Assembly (NCBI GenBank): GCA_014843695.1
Contig: CM026400.1
Coordinates: 11,611,395 to 11,675,394 of the forward strand
DNA length: 64,000 bases
Source: Archivesica marissinica
Taxonomy: Eukaryota; Mollusca; Bivalvia; Venerida; Vesicomyidae
Direction of reading: 5' to 3'
The position numbers and the translations under genes are program-made. The notes under the pieces were generated by a model, which worked only from the letters and a program-made list of their open reading frames with translations, was not told the DNA's origin and ran no database searches. Shown here piece after piece: positions 12,185 to 22,987 of the stretch. How positions within the stretch are numbered: the stretch's first letter is position 1; every line of letters starts with the position of its first letter.

Positions 12185-13712
12185 TACTGAACCAAAAAAG
12201 AAACTTTCGCGAGACTTCAATGGGACTGTTTCCACATATGTGTATATTAACAGTTTTTATTCGTATTTGTTATTGCACAATAATTTAAAATCAATTCATC
12301 AAAGTTCATTTACAGTCTGAAAATTATCAATTTCATTGGATTTTTCAATTTCATTTGAGGTAGGTGTCGATTCAATTTTGTTTGCTTTAGTAACGATTAT
12401 GCCCACCGCGAGCATTGCTAACAGCTTGGCAGCGACGACGCATTGAGTGGATGAGATTATTAATTTGAGCCTGGGGTATATTATTCCACTCTTCTAGCAA
12501 AGCGTCACGGAGCTCATTGACGTTTACAGGCGGATTTTGACGTTGCCGTACACGTGTGTCAAGATTATCCCAAAGGTGCTCGATGGGATTTAGATCCGGG
12601 CTTTTTGAGGGCCAGTCGTCTATGAAATAAATATTGTTGTTTCGCAAGAACTGGATATTGTCAAGGGCGACGTGAGGTCTGGCGTTGTCTTGCTGAAACA
12701 CAGAAATAACGCCGTGATTTTGTAAGAGAGGAACAACGTGTGGGGCAAGGACACGGTCTCTATACTTTTGAGCATTCAAATTGCCATCAATGACCACTAA
12801 TTGGGTACGATACCCATAACTTATTCCGGCCCAGACCATCACGAAACACCCACCGCCAAAACGATCCCGCTGAAGAACGCAACAGTCAGCGTAACGTTCA
12901 TTCCTACGTCGGTAGACCCTGATCCGACCATCACTATTGGACAATGCAAACCTGGATTCATCTGAAAAAAGAATCGTCCGCCAGTCTTGCCTTGTCCAGT
13001 TGATGTGTCTATCAGCCCATTGAAGCCTGTCACGGCGATGACGATCCGTTAATACTGTTCCGACGTAGGGACGACGTGCACGTAAATTGTTCTCAGCCAA
13101 ACGATTTCGTACGGTTTGAGCGGAAATCCTGGGGTTATAAGTACCTGGGGTGACAGACGCTGTAGCTGTCACAGTTAAAAAACGATTTCGTAAATGTTGG
13201 TTCAAAATATAGCGGTCTTGCGCCGGCGTGGTTACACGTGGTCTACCGCTACGTGGAAGATCTTCCGTGCTTCCGGTCTGCACAACCCGCCCTCTCAGAC
13301 TTCTAACTGCCTGCACAGATGATCCAACGTGCGCAGCAACCTCTTCCGTTGAAGCTCCTGCCTCCAGCATCCCAACGGCTCTCTCTCTTAAATGTTTCGC
13401 AATTCGAGGCATCGAAATGTTGCCCAAATTGTATCGATATAAAGGTGTTTAGGTATTTTTATGACTGTAGTCGTCAAGTGCAATAACTTGCAGTGAAAAA
13501 AGTTAACACATGTAAACCAGATATGCACGTGCACGTGAAAATGGAGGTTTTGTCAAAACAGACGATATCGTTCGACATGAGGTGATTATCTGACCGATTT
13601 CCCAAAGTAGGACGTCAGTGTAAACTACTACATATACTCATGTTTCTACATGTTGTATTTAACCTTATAAGTTTAAGACCTACTTTGCGAAAGTTTCTTT
13701 TTTGGTTCAGTA
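12185..13712 (-). mobile_element. Complete Tc1/mariner-superfamily transposon
   Basis: The element is 1528 bp and carries an uninterrupted transposase on the minus strand. Its ends are perfect inverted repeats: TACTGAACCAAAAAAGAAAC plus TTTCGC at 12185-12210 is matched by its exact reverse complement at 13687-13712. TA dinucleotides flank both sides (12183-12184 and 13713-13714), consistent with the TA target duplication of this superfamily. Perfect termini and an intact frame suggest a recent, possibly still mobile, insertion. Confidence 0.95.
12387..13412 (-). CDS. Tc1-like transposase, DD35E spacing
   Basis: This 341-residue protein would cut and rejoin the ends of its own element. Residues 1-110 form the bipartite DNA-binding region: a first helix-turn-helix (about 8-45), a GRPR hinge at 56-59 and a second helical unit. 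The catalytic triad is visible as SDESRF (Asp151), QQDNARPH (Asp242) and SPDLNPIEHLW (Glu278). Thirty-five residues separate the second Asp from the Glu, so the spacing is DD35E and not the usual Tc1 DD34E. I start at the ATG at 13412; the frame is open 15 bases further, but only a TTG is available there. Length is normal for the family and there is no stop or frameshift. The frame ends about 200 bp inside the lower-coordinate terminus. A Traveler-type (DD35E) placement is inference. Confidence 0.96.
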   Translation of the reverse strand: MPRIAKHLRERAVGMLEAGASTEEVAAHVGSSVQAVRSLRGRVVQTGSTEDLPRSGRPRVTTPAQDRYILNQHLRNRFLTVTATASVTPGTYNPRISAQTVRNRLAENNLRARRPYVGTVLTDRHRRDRLQWADRHINWTRQDWRTILFSDESRFALSNSDGRIRVYRRRNERYADCCVLQRDRFGGGCFVMVWAGISYGYRTQLVVIDGNLNAQKYRDRVLAPHVVPLLQNHGVISVFQQDNARPHVALDNIQFLRNNNIYFIDDWPSKSPDLNPIEHLWDNLDTRVRQRQNPPVNVNELRDALLEEWNNIPQAQINNLIHSMRRRCQAVSNARGGHNRY

Positions 13713-13738
13713 TACAAGCATTCATCGCAAAATGAATG

Positions 13739-13842
13739 CACATTACAGAACAGAACAGAACGTACGTTTATTCATGACACTCTAAAACATAATACATACA
13801 TACAATTATATAGAAATAAACACGTGATCAATAAAGCTGTCG
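13739..13842 (-). mobile_element. Retroelement 3' end with GTTCT tail, copy 1
   Basis: On the minus strand the sequence runs CATGAATAAACGTACGTTCT into GTTCTGTTCT. A related end lies at 32918-33050 with the same pentanucleotide tail and similar upstream sequence (AAATAATCAAGTGATCAAT versus AAATAAACACGTGATCAAT on the plus strand). Both look like 3' ends of one non-LTR family; no reverse transcriptase is attached. Confidence 0.5.
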
Positions 13843-14302
13843 TATTGCAACTGTATTCTAATTAACTATATAGAGGACGAACATTCCAGTTGGTGCTGTT
13901 GTGTAATGAATAGTTTAAAGTTTAATAACACCTTTCTATTATCACTGTTCATTAAAATACAAATCTGTGTAACACGGATAAATTAAAACAAAATGATCCT
14001 CATCTTCAATGTCTCTAACATTGCAACATTGACAATAACGCTCATTTCTCTGGGGGGGGGGGTTCTAAATATTGTGTATGTTAAGATTGATTACAGAAAT
14101 ATGTTCATGTTTTGACAATAGTGACTGATAGGCCCATCGGGCTGAGTGTTTGTATTTAATAATATGTACATTCATGCAATATTTGTTTAATAATGTTACA
14201 ATATTCATTGGAATGAAAGAAATCCTTACATGTGATGGTTCTTCAGTGCATGGTCGCAATTCAGGTTAAGTGGTTGTGCCCGATTTAATATATTGCAAAC
14301 AT
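13843..14302. other. Unassigned AT-rich spacer
   Basis: Apart from a poly-G run at 14053-14062 I see nothing recognisable. It may continue the retroelement 3' region to the left, but I cannot show this. Confidence 0.35.
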
Positions 14303-14492
14303 GTTCCCACGACTTATATTAATTTACTCTCGAAACCTCATTCCTGATGGAATTCATCGCCACGAGTGAGAGAGAAGAGACCATGTTGAATATAAATGCA
14401 TTGGCTAAGGACACAATCGTAACGACTACAGCTGGGCACGAACGCCGGGCCTTTCGCACCTGACGCGAACTCGCTATCACGACTTTCACATT
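14303..14492 (-). mobile_element. SINE-C, tail-truncated
   Basis: In reverse orientation the copy has the family body (CTCATTCCTGATGGAAT, ACACAATCGTAACGACTACA), a B box region (GGGCACGAACGCC) and a degraded head ending near CTATCACGACTTTCAC. The AT-rich tail stops after CGACTTATATTAATTTACTC. Confidence 0.85.
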
Positions 14493-14530
14493 TTAACAAA
14501 GGACTGTGTGTGGGGGGTGGGGGGTACATA

Positions 14531-14716
14531 CGTGGAAAAATGGCTAAAGTCGTTGACCTAAAATCACTTTCTTCTCACAGCTATAGGTTCAAGTCTCAGC
14601 AGAAGATTGGTAATTATACCCGGGTGCCGGCTCGTATCTGATGAACTACTCGGAGAAGCACTCGTGTCTACCTCCACAACACTAATAGCTGGAGAGTCGA
14701 CATGCCACCGAACATG
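14531..14716 (+). mobile_element. Conserved-core type SINE, diverged
   Basis: A tRNA-like head (AATGGCTAAAGTCGTTGACC, then B box GGTTCAAGTCTC) is followed by CCGGCTCGTATCTGATGAAC and AATAGCTGGAGAGTCGACAT. A better copy at 32294-32510 has the same order. The layout matches bivalve SINEs with a conserved central domain; the family name is inference. Confidence 0.7.
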
Positions 14717-15339
14717 ACCCCAACACACGTATATAAATCATTTTAAGCAACAAAATAGTCCTTGCGCAGCATTGATCTGATATAAATTCTTTGTTTTCCT
14801 ATAGACACGTAGCATTGGAGGGAGAGACTGCAACGTGGAAGGATGGTAACATATTCATAGCTACTAGGAAACAGCTTTTATGCCAATACAGACGAATAGA
14901 AACACGTGCTTCAAAGATATACAATGATGTATGAAAACAGTCGGTACAGGGCGCCGTCGAGTAACTGGTCTGTCAATAGAGTTGCTGATGACAAATCGAA
15001 ACGATACATACAAGACTTAATGGGGCAACATATGTTCATGTCGGGTATATTCAGCAGACACATGCGGTATAGAAAACATCGGTAATATTCAATTATAAGC
15101 TAGGCATACCCATTATTGGGTATTGTAACAGTTGTATATAGCACCATACGCCGTGTGAGTATGTGTTGTATGATGGTGATGTGGCATTTTACGGTATTTC
15201 TAATATTGTTCGTACGCGGTCATCGAATACAATGCAAAATTGTCCTCAATAGTGTAGTAATATATGGTACAGTCCTTCGTGTAGTGTATGCATGCGTCTA
15301 CAATCGTGGTTAGGTTGATGCGTGCGCATACACATATAT
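14717..15339. other. Unassigned spacer
   Basis: No gene or repeat is recognised. A 65-residue open frame at 15116-15313 has no motif and poor context. Confidence 0.4.
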
Positions 15340-15412
15340 GTTAGTGGTATCCTATGCACACAAGTCTAACCGATGCAACTGCCTCGGTATGCCTCAGTGT
15401 GGCTACGGGCCT
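15340..15412 (-). mobile_element. Transposon-like terminus CAGGCCCGTAGCCA, copy 2
   Basis: Read on the minus strand from 15412, the stretch CAGGCCCGTAGCCACACTGA, GGCATACCGAGGCAGTTGCA, TCGGTTAGAC matches the outer parts of the 9583-10139 block (CAGGCCCGTAGCCACACTGA ... CTGCCTCGGTTAAA). It lacks the SINE-derived 75-bp repeats. A terminus of a hAT-like DNA element is a guess from the CAGG..CGTAGC start. Confidence 0.55.
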
Positions 15413-15910
15413 GGTAATAATACTTTTATAATGAGTACAAATACATGTACATAATAACAACCTAATATAAATTGAGACATTGATTTTGAACAGGATAATA
15501 TATTTAGGGAAAACAGCATGTATCTGCATGCTCTTACCTGCATATGTTCGTCTTGTGGGATCCTGAATATGCCCATAGTTTTTTAGATATCGTTTTGGTA
15601 CCTGTAGGGGAGCATGCGGGGCTTGGAACGGCAAATATAGGAACAGTGGCTGAAATAGAACGTGATATAGTTGGGTACACGAAAGAACGCTAAATAACAC
15701 TGGCTGAAATAGAGCGAATACTTTGGTACGTGAAAGAACGATAAAGTTCACAGGTTCAAAGAAATAGAGCAAATAATTAGCATTTACTGTATTTGTTTTC
15801 CAACGATTGCGAAACAAGTGTTATCAACACAAGTTTAAACAACTTAATACTGCACTCTAGCGGTGAAATTAATAATCAAATGGCTCGTGGTTTTGAACAG
15901 GAATACATGA
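15413..15910. other. Spacer with an open minus-strand frame
   Basis: A minus-strand frame is open from 15817 into this stretch and meets a consensus splice donor, CAG then GTAAGAG, with exon end at 15538. The peptide before it contains [19 protein letters not shown], which I do not recognise. It may be a chance frame. Confidence 0.3.
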
Positions 15911-16203
15911 CAGACGGATCTGTAGTCCAGTGGTAACACGCTGGACTGGTAATCCAGGGATCGCAGGTTCGATCCCCCGTCTGACCCTAATAAAATTAAC
16001 AGTCTTTCAGATGGAACGTTAAACATAGGTCTCGTGTCGGTGCTTTACGCCGTGCACGTAAAAGAACCAGAGGAGACTCTGGAATGGGTCTCTATCTGTA
16101 TCATTGCACTATCCTCCAAAAATCTAAAATGACCAATATCTTCAGGAGGCGTCGCTCATATGGGCAACCGGTAGCGACGATACATAAACGTAAACACACA
16201 AAG
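15911..16203 (+). mobile_element. SINE-A, full length
   Basis: The head CAGACGGATCTGTAGTCCAG begins a tRNA-like fold. The anticodon arm CTGGACTGGTAATCCAG has a 7-base loop with GGT in the anticodon position, as in tRNA-Thr. The B box is GGTTCGATCCC, and CCGTCTG pairs with the first seven bases. The family body and a CACACA tail follow. Confidence 0.95.
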
Positions 16204-16640
16204 CACACCTATAAAACTGCTCCATGGGATCATTCGGGTTATCCTCTATGACGCCAGCTGTCGGTGCGACTTTAAACCCCAAAATAGTATAGCAAATTTG
16301 CGGCTATAAGTAATAATGATATGTATTTGTATTTTCATAATTGCCAACGGAAATAAAACCGAATTGTTGCCTCGTTTACATTTGTAATTCTATGACATCA
16401 GATTTAAGAAGGTTATGAATTGATAATAATTACAATGTCGCGATTCTGATTAGCTGATTCAGCTCATGTGACAGCCGTTCATATCCCGATGAAACGCAAA
16501 ATAATGAAATTAGTACCCCAATGTTTATTATTAATGTTCGATTGCGTCAAAATATAGTCCGTTCCAACGTGAATAGCGTAACGGATTGTGCACAGTATGG
16601 ACATGTTGACGAATGAGAAAGGCATCTTGTTTTATAATAT
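16204..16640. other. Unassigned spacer
   Basis: AT-rich sequence with no gene or repeat that I recognise. Confidence 0.4.
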
Positions 16641-16899
16641 GTTCAATTTAGTTTATACAAATTTATTTTAGCTCGATTGCGAAACAAGTTCTTTCAACTT
16701 ATATTAATCACTCTCGAGACCTCATTCCTGATGGAATCCATCGCCATGAAGGAGAGAAGGGGAAATGTGGAATTTAAATGCCTTGCCTAAGGGCACAATC
16801 GTAACGGCTCCAGTGGGGCTCGAACTTCGGACCTTTCGCACCTGAAGCGAACGCGCATCCACTGCGCTATCGCGACTTCCACCAGTGTTCAATTTAGTT
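16641..16899 (-). mobile_element. SINE-C, full length with target-site duplication
   Basis: A full minus-strand copy lies between identical 13-bp direct repeats GTTCAATTTAGTT at 16641-16653 and 16887-16899. This is direct evidence of retroposition. The tRNA-like head (reverse of CACTGCGCTATCGCGACTTC) sits on the right and the AATAAATTTGTATAAAC tail on the left. Confidence 0.95.
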
Positions 16900-17247
16900 G
16901 TAATTATTACAATTGAATGTGCTGTTCTGCTGTGTGTGTGTTTTACCACGTATTATAACAAATAGGTTTACATTTTATGTCCAGAAGCCACATTATCTAC
17001 ATCTCAAACTTATTCAAATTTACAACAAATAATTATGTACACAATAAATACAAGTGGATTGAAATGAAAGCCAAACGCATGTGTTTGCATTGTATATCAC
17101 TGGTTGAGAATACATGCACAACATAATTAGTTTAGACATATTTTATTTTCAATACTATACAATAATTAGACAAGAACATACAAATAACATACAATGACCG
17201 AAAGGAGAGTTACAAACGACGAACAAAGAAAGGAATTGTGCGTTATT
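16900..17247. other. Unassigned spacer
   Basis: AT-rich sequence with no recognisable gene or repeat. Confidence 0.4.
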
Positions 17248-17434
17248 TCGGAGTTCGAGCCCTGCTGGAGCCGTTATGATTGTGCCCTTAAGCAAGGCAT
17301 TTAAATTCCACATGTCTCTTCTCTCTCCCTCCTGGCGATGGATTCCATCAGGAATGAGGTCTCGCGAGTGATTAATATAAGTTGTAAGAACTTGTTTCGC
17401 AATCGAGCTAAAATAAATGTGTATAGAAGCACCT
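17248..17434 (+). mobile_element. SINE-C, 5'-truncated
   Basis: The copy starts at the B box (GGAGTTCGAGCCC), lacks the A-box half of the head, and continues through the body to TTGTTTCGCAATCGAGCTAA and AATAAATGTGTATA. Confidence 0.9.
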
Positions 17435-17505
17435 ATTGACGTCATTACCAATACGACATACATTGACAATGTAGTAGCAGAATCAATGTTCATAATAAAG
17501 GCCAG

Positions 17506-17990
17506 AATCTCATGTAGTCTCAGTAATATCTATGGAGGTGGGATAGATATGGCGACTACTTAATCCACTGCATGATGGCTAAATGGTTGTCGTTTGTATG
17601 GAGATATAGTAGTATATTAACCTAAATCTCATGTAGTTCCAGTAATATCTATGGAGGTGTTATAGAAATGGCGACTACTTATCCACTACATGATAGCTAA
17701 ATGGCTGTCGTTTGTATAGAGATATAATAGTATATTAACCTAAATCTCATTTAGTCCCAGTAATATCTATGGAGGTGGGATAGATAAGGCGACTACGTAA
17801 TCCACTGCATGATGGCTAAATGGCTGTCGTTTGTATCGAGATATAGTAGTATATTAAGCTAAATCTCATATAGTTACAGTAATATCTATGGAGGTGGGAT
17901 AGATATGGCGACTACTTAATCCACTGCATGATGGCTAAATGGCTGTCGTTTGTATCGAGATATAGTAGTATATTAACTTAAATCTCTATG
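17506..17990. repeat. 119-bp tandem repeat, four copies
   Basis: Units start with AATCTCATGTAGT at 17506, 17625, 17743 and 17862, with a partial fifth at 17981. Each contains ATATCTATGGAGGTGGGATA, CACTGCATGATGGCTAAATG and GGTTGTCGTTTGTAT. Divergence between copies is a few percent. Confidence 0.95.
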
Positions 17991-18511
17991 AAGGAAAGGG
18001 TTAAAGGAAGGAGAACGAACATAGTTCGATAGAGAGTAGTACAAATGATCAATACTATTGGCTGAAAATCGTGACATATGTTCTTTTCAAGTAATGTTTT
18101 TTAACAATAACAGCTGTTGTTGGTAGCCGTGCATTTGCTTTGTAGACCAATGACGTCACTTCCGTTTTACTTTCACCACTCTTAGCAAGAATATGTTGGG
18201 ACGGAAAATCCGCTGGGGGTAAGTTCTGTTTAGTTTCTGGGGATAATTGCTTTCTTAAAACATGTGTTTTTACTTACACACTGTATTGTGCTGCCTTGTC
18301 CTAATAATAATAATAATAATAAAGACGTTATTTAACCAGAGAATTCATTTGAACAATTAAGTCAATCTACCACGAGGCCCTCAACAAATTAAAACATGAA
18401 ATAACATAATGAAACATGTAAACAGTAACCAGTAAAACTTTCATAGCATATAAGATATAAGCTGCAAGAACTAATACTTATATTCATATATAATTATAAA
18501 TTATCAGTTTA
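17991..18511. other. Spacer with an AAT microsatellite
   Basis: The stretch holds (AAT)n at 18302-18322, next to AAAGACGTTATTTAACCAGA. Read on the minus strand this could be the end of a retroelement whose tail is the trinucleotide run. No gene is seen. Confidence 0.4.
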
Positions 18512-18865
18512 TTACGCTATTGGTCTATTCTTTGCGCCACCTGATATATGAAGCTTTGAAGTGTGGAACAGAATGTGCTGTTTTGATGTGATAAGGGAGG
18601 TAATTCTACTACAAGTGTGACCCTGAATATAATAAAGATTTCCTAAAAACTTCAGTACATGTAGTTGGCTTAGGAGGTAAAGTTGGAGAGTTTTAAGTTC
18701 GAACACCGGAAGTAAATATGAATGACTCTTGCAGATAGACAGGTCCTTAATTTTTATTCCAGCTAGTAAAAGGATATTGGTGTCACACGTCTCCGATGTC
18801 TCAACCGGCCCTGAATATTCTTGCATCACGTCTCTGATGCACGGATTCGGCTGATCGGCCGCCAT
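18512..18865 (-). CDS. Unrecognised 117-residue frame beside transposon-like terminal repeats
   Basis: The frame opens at an ATG in good context (AAAATGGCGGCCG) and starts MAADQPNPCIRDVMQEYS. I recognise no domain. The first 50 residues have varied composition, while the second half is leucine-rich and could be intron or 3' sequence read through. Directly upstream (18866-19062) are repeated CTTAACTAAGAC and TTACGAC motifs and GTTGATAAAACGG, which look like the end of a DNA transposon. It may therefore be the first exon of an accessory protein of a PIF/Harbinger-like element, or a chance frame. No splice donor could be fixed. Confidence 0.3.
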   Translation of the reverse strand: MAADQPNPCIRDVMQEYSGPVETSETCDTNILLLAGIKIKDLSICKSHSYLLPVFELKTLQLYLLSQLHVLKFLGNLYYIQGHTCSRITSLITSKQHILFHTSKLHISGGAKNRPIA

Positions 18866-19062
18866 TTTTAAGACTATTTCCGAAGTTGCGACTGCATCGA
18901 ACCAGTCGTAAAGTTAAGACTTTATTTACGATATCTTAGCTACGACTTTGTTGATAAAACGGACCGTGGTCTTAACTAAGACGTTACGACGTCGTAACTC
19001 GGTCTTGAGCAATAATCTTAACTAAGACGGACTTACGACCGTTGATAAAACGGGGTTCAAGG
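18866..19062 (-). mobile_element. Candidate DNA-transposon terminus with subterminal repeats
   Basis: Two direct copies of GTTGATAAAACGG (near 18948 and 19042) and three copies of a TTAAGAC/TTACGAC motif block lie within 200 bp, upstream of the frame at 18865. This organisation, with CCCGTTTTATCAAC at the outer edge on the minus strand, resembles termini of PIF/Harbinger-like elements. The other end is not found in the window. Confidence 0.4.
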
Positions 19063-19135
19063 CTACATCAGCAACTATGACGAGTTGTTTTTTGGATTTA
19101 TCTCTCTATATTATGCAATAATATAACTGATCTCT

Positions 19136-19380
19136 TTAACTCTTTCACCGCCAATGTCGCATAAAAGCGACTTTGCAAAATGCCGAAAACCCGATCAGAC
19201 AGAACAGAACGTGTCGTCTGATCAGGCTGTATGTTGATTGCTCTTCAGACAGTGGAACTGAAGCACCTATCCGAATAGCAAACAACATAGATCCTGATCA
19301 GACGCGGTGTTACGCCGCGGCTGATCTGGATCTATGTTGCTTACACATGCTCTCAATTTAGTCGGCGCTGAAAGAGTTAA
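19136..19380. mobile_element. TTAA-flanked MITE (piggyBac-type), copy 1
   Basis: The 245-bp segment is bounded by TTAA at 19136-19139 and 19377-19380. The inverted repeat CTCTTTCACCGCC versus CTCTTTCAGCGCC matches at 12 of 13 bases. It has no coding capacity. The interior motif TCCGAATAGCAAACAACATA recurs in the copy at 48658-48815. TTAA target sites and short terminal repeats are typical of piggyBac-derived MITEs. Confidence 0.85.
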
Positions 19381-19547
19381 CCACATGTACTATGTTTAAG
19401 AGTTTTGAATTCTAAAGTTTTTAAACTTTTTATAATTGTTAACTATTAAAACATGTTTGTATATAGTCAGTTCAAAAGCTAAATAGAGCTTATGTTATAT
19501 GTCTCGTCGGCTCAACATAAATCTTATTTTATCTTATCTTCACTCCA
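19381..19547 (+). other. Spacer ending in a probable retroelement 3' tail
   Basis: It ends in CGTCGGCTCAACATAAATCT and TATTTTATCTTATCTT, similar to 11019-11062. The 28-bp satellite starts directly after it. Confidence 0.4.
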
Positions 19548-22500
19548 TTACAGTGACTAATAAACAAGTGTACATTTACAATGACTAATAAACAAGTGTA
19601 CATTTACAGTGACTAATAAACAAGTGTACATTTACAGTGACTAATAAACAAGTGTACATTTACAATGACTAATAAACAAGCGTACACTTACAGTGACTAA
19701 TAAACAAGCGTACATTTACAGTGACTAATAAACAAGTGTACATTTACAGTGACTAATAAACAAGTGTACATTTACAGTGACTAATAAACAAGCGTACATT
19801 TACAGTGACTAATAAACAAGCGTACATTTACAGTGACTAATAAACAAGTGTACATTTACAGTGACTAATAAACAAGTGTACATTTACAATGACTAATAAA
19901 CAAGCGTACATTTACAATGACTAATAAACAAGTGTACACTTACAATGACTAATAAACAAGTGTACATTTACAATGACTAATAAACAAGTGTACATTTACA
20001 ATGACTAATAAACAAGTGTACATTTACAATGACTAATAAACAAGTGTACATTTACAATGACTAATAAACAAGTGTACATTTACAGTGACTAATAAACAAG
20101 CGTACATTTACAATGACTAATAAACAAGTGTACATTTACAATGACTAATAAACAAGCGTACATTTACAATGACTAATAAACAAGCGTACAGTTACAATGA
20201 CTAATAACCAAGCGTACAGTTACAATGACTAATAAACAAGTGTACATTTACAATGACTAATAAACAAGTGTACATTTACAATGACTAATAAACAAGCGTA
20301 CATTTACAATGACTAATAAACAAGTGTACATTTACAATGACTAATAAACAAGCGTACAGTTACAATGACTAATAACCAAGCGTACAGTTACAATGACTAT
20401 TAAACAAGCGTACAGTTACAATGACTAATAAACAAGCGTACACTTACAATGACTAATAAACAAGTGTACACTTACAATGACTAATAAACAAGCGTACACT
20501 TACAATGACTAATAACCAAGCGTACAGTTACAATGACTAATAAACAAGCGTACACTTGCAATGACTAATAAGCAAGCGTACACTCACAATGACTAATAAA
20601 CAAGCGTAGAGTTACAATGACTAATAAACAAGCGTACACTTACAATGACTAATAAACAAGCATACAATTACAATGACTAATAAACAAGCGTACACTTACA
20701 ATGACTAATAAACAAGCATACAGTTACAGTGACTAATAAACAAGCGTACACTTACAATGACTAATAAACAAGCGTACACTTACAGTGACTAATAAACAAG
20801 TGTACACTTACAATGACTAATAAACAAGCATACAGTTACAATGACTAATAAACAAGCGTACACTTACAGTGACTAATAAACAAGCGTACAGTTACAATGA
20901 CTAATAAACAAGCGTACAGTTACAATGACTAATAAACAAGCGTACAGTTACAATGAATAATAAACAAGCGTACACTTACAATGACTAATAAACAAGCGTA
21001 CAATTACAATGACTAATAAACAAGCGTACACTTACAATGACTAATAAACAAGCGTACACTTACAATGACTAATAAACAAGCGTACACTTGCAATGACTAA
21101 TAAACAAGCGTACACTTACAGTGACTAATAAACAAGCGTACACTTACAATGACTAATAAACAAGCGTACACTTACAGTGACTAATAAACAAGCGTACAGT
21201 TACAATGACTAATAAACGAGCGTACACTTACAATGACTAATAAACAAGCGTACACTTACAGTGACTAATACACAAGCATACACTTACAGTGACTAATAAA
21301 CAAGCGTACAGTTACAATGACTAATAAACAAGCGTACAGTTACAATGACTAATAAACAAGCATACACTTACAATGACTAATAAACAAACATACACTTACA
21401 ATGACTAATAAACAAGCGTACACTTACAATGACTGATAAACAAGCATACACTTACAATGACTAATAAACAAGCGTAAACTTTCAATGACTAATAAAAAAG
21501 CGTACAGTTACAATGACTAATAAACAAGCGTACACTTACAATGACTAATAAACAAGCGTACAGTTACAATGACTAATAAACAAGCATACACTTACAATGA
21601 CTAATAAACAAACATACACTTACAATGACTAATAAACAAGCGTACACTTACAATGACTGATAAACAAGCATACACTTACAATGACTAATAAACAAGCGTA
21701 AACTTTCAATGACTAATAAACAAGCGTACAGTTACAATGACTAATAAACAAGCGTACACTTACAATGACTAATAAACAAGCGTACACTTACAATGACTAA
21801 TAAACAAGCGTACACTTACAGTGACTAATAAACAAGCGTACACTTACAGTGACTAATAAACAAGCGTACAGTTACAATGACTAATAAACAAGCGTACACT
21901 TACAATGACTAATAAACAAGCATACACTTACAATGACTAATAAACAAGCGTACACTTACAGTGACTAATAAACAAGCGTACAGTTACAATGACTAATAAA
22001 CAAGCGTACAGTTACAATGACTAATAAACAAGCGTACAGGTACACTGACTAATAAACAAGCATACACTTACAGTAACTAATAAACAGGCATACAGTTACA
22101 ATGACTAATAAACAAGCATACAGTTACAATGACTAATAAACAAGCATACAGTTACAATGACTAATAAACAAGCGTACACTTACAATGACTAATAAACAAG
22201 CGTACACTTACAATGACTAATAAACAAGCATATAGTTACAATGACTAATAAACAAGCGGACACTTACAGTGACTAATAAACAAGCGTACAGTTACAGTGA
22301 CTAATAAACAAGCGTACAGCTACACTGAGCAATGACTAATAAAGAAGCGTACAGTTACACTGAGCAATGACTAATAAACAAGCGTACAGTTACACTGAGC
22401 AATGACTAATAAACAAGCGTGCAGCTACAATGAGCAATGACTAATAAACAGGCGTGCAGTTACACTGAGCAATGACTAATAAACAAGCGTACAGTTACAC

Positions 22501-22578
22501 TGAACAATGACTAATAAACAAGCATACAGTTACACTGAGCAATGACTAATAAACAAGCGTGCAGCTACACTGAGCAAT
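19548..22578. repeat. 28-bp tandem array changing to a 35-bp unit
   Basis: About 99 units of 28 bp (TGACTAATAAACAAG followed by YGTACAYTTACAA) run to about 22320. Then about seven units of 35 bp appear, each the 28-bp unit plus CTGAGCA (as in CACTGAGCAATGACTAATAA). The left third mostly carries AAGTGTACATTTA and the rest AAGCGTACACTTA or AAGCGTACAGTTA, so sequence classes are spatially sorted. Confidence 0.97.
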
Positions 22579-22613
22579 TACTGCAAGAAACAAACATGCC
22601 GTTAGTGGAAATC

Positions 22614-22652
22614 GTGACAGGCACCAGGCACCAGGCACCAGGCACCAGGCCA
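22614..22652. repeat. AGGCACC 7-bp microsatellite
   Basis: About five copies of AGGCACC. No gene is nearby. Confidence 0.9.
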
Positions 22653-22709
22653 ATAGTAACCAGTAATTATCTAGCTGGGGGCTCACTAAACGGCCATATC
22701 ACTATGAAC

Positions 22710-22775
22710 ACATACATATCCTGACGAGGTTCGAACCTTCCCCTGCCGTGGACGCCTCAACCACTAGGCCACGGA
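22710..22775 (-). mobile_element. tRNA-like SINE head
   Basis: On the minus strand TCCGTGGCCTAGTGGTTGAG provides an A box and AGGTTCGAACCTC a B box, about 30 bases apart. The acceptor ends do not pair and there is no proper anticodon arm, so this is not a functional tRNA. It resembles the head of the conserved-core SINE at 58903. Confidence 0.6.
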
Positions 22776-22987
22776 TGATGGTACTGTTTACTAATTACTA
22801 TGTATGTTTATTTATAGCACGAGAAATATGCTGCGTTACCTGGAGAAGTGTCCATTTTATGTTGTTTGTGGGGTGCTGTGTCTCATTGGTTTATGCCTAC
22901 ACTGTAAGTTCACTTACGGTTTTATCTCAACCATCAGAAAGGTTAAGCATAACAAATAGATAACAATTAATGTTCTCCTAGTCTAAT
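22776..22987. other. Unassigned spacer
   Basis: A 71-residue open frame (22748-22963) has no recognised motif. Nothing else is seen. Confidence 0.35.

Noticed and set aside
12185..13712. Second gene on the plus strand within the Tc1 element (13228-13452)
   Set aside because: It is the complementary-strand shadow of the transposase N-terminus.
15341..15817. A 158-residue minus-strand frame with a consensus donor
   Set aside because: I could not recognise the peptide or find an acceptor, and its end overlaps a transposon terminus. Kept only as a note in the spacer entry.
15911..15990. Functional tRNA-Thr gene
   Set aside because: The Thr-like cloverleaf continues into a SINE body and recurs in about a dozen copies, several with target duplications.
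22710..22775. Functional tRNA gene on the minus strand
   Set aside because: A and B boxes are present but the acceptor stem and anticodon arm do not fold.
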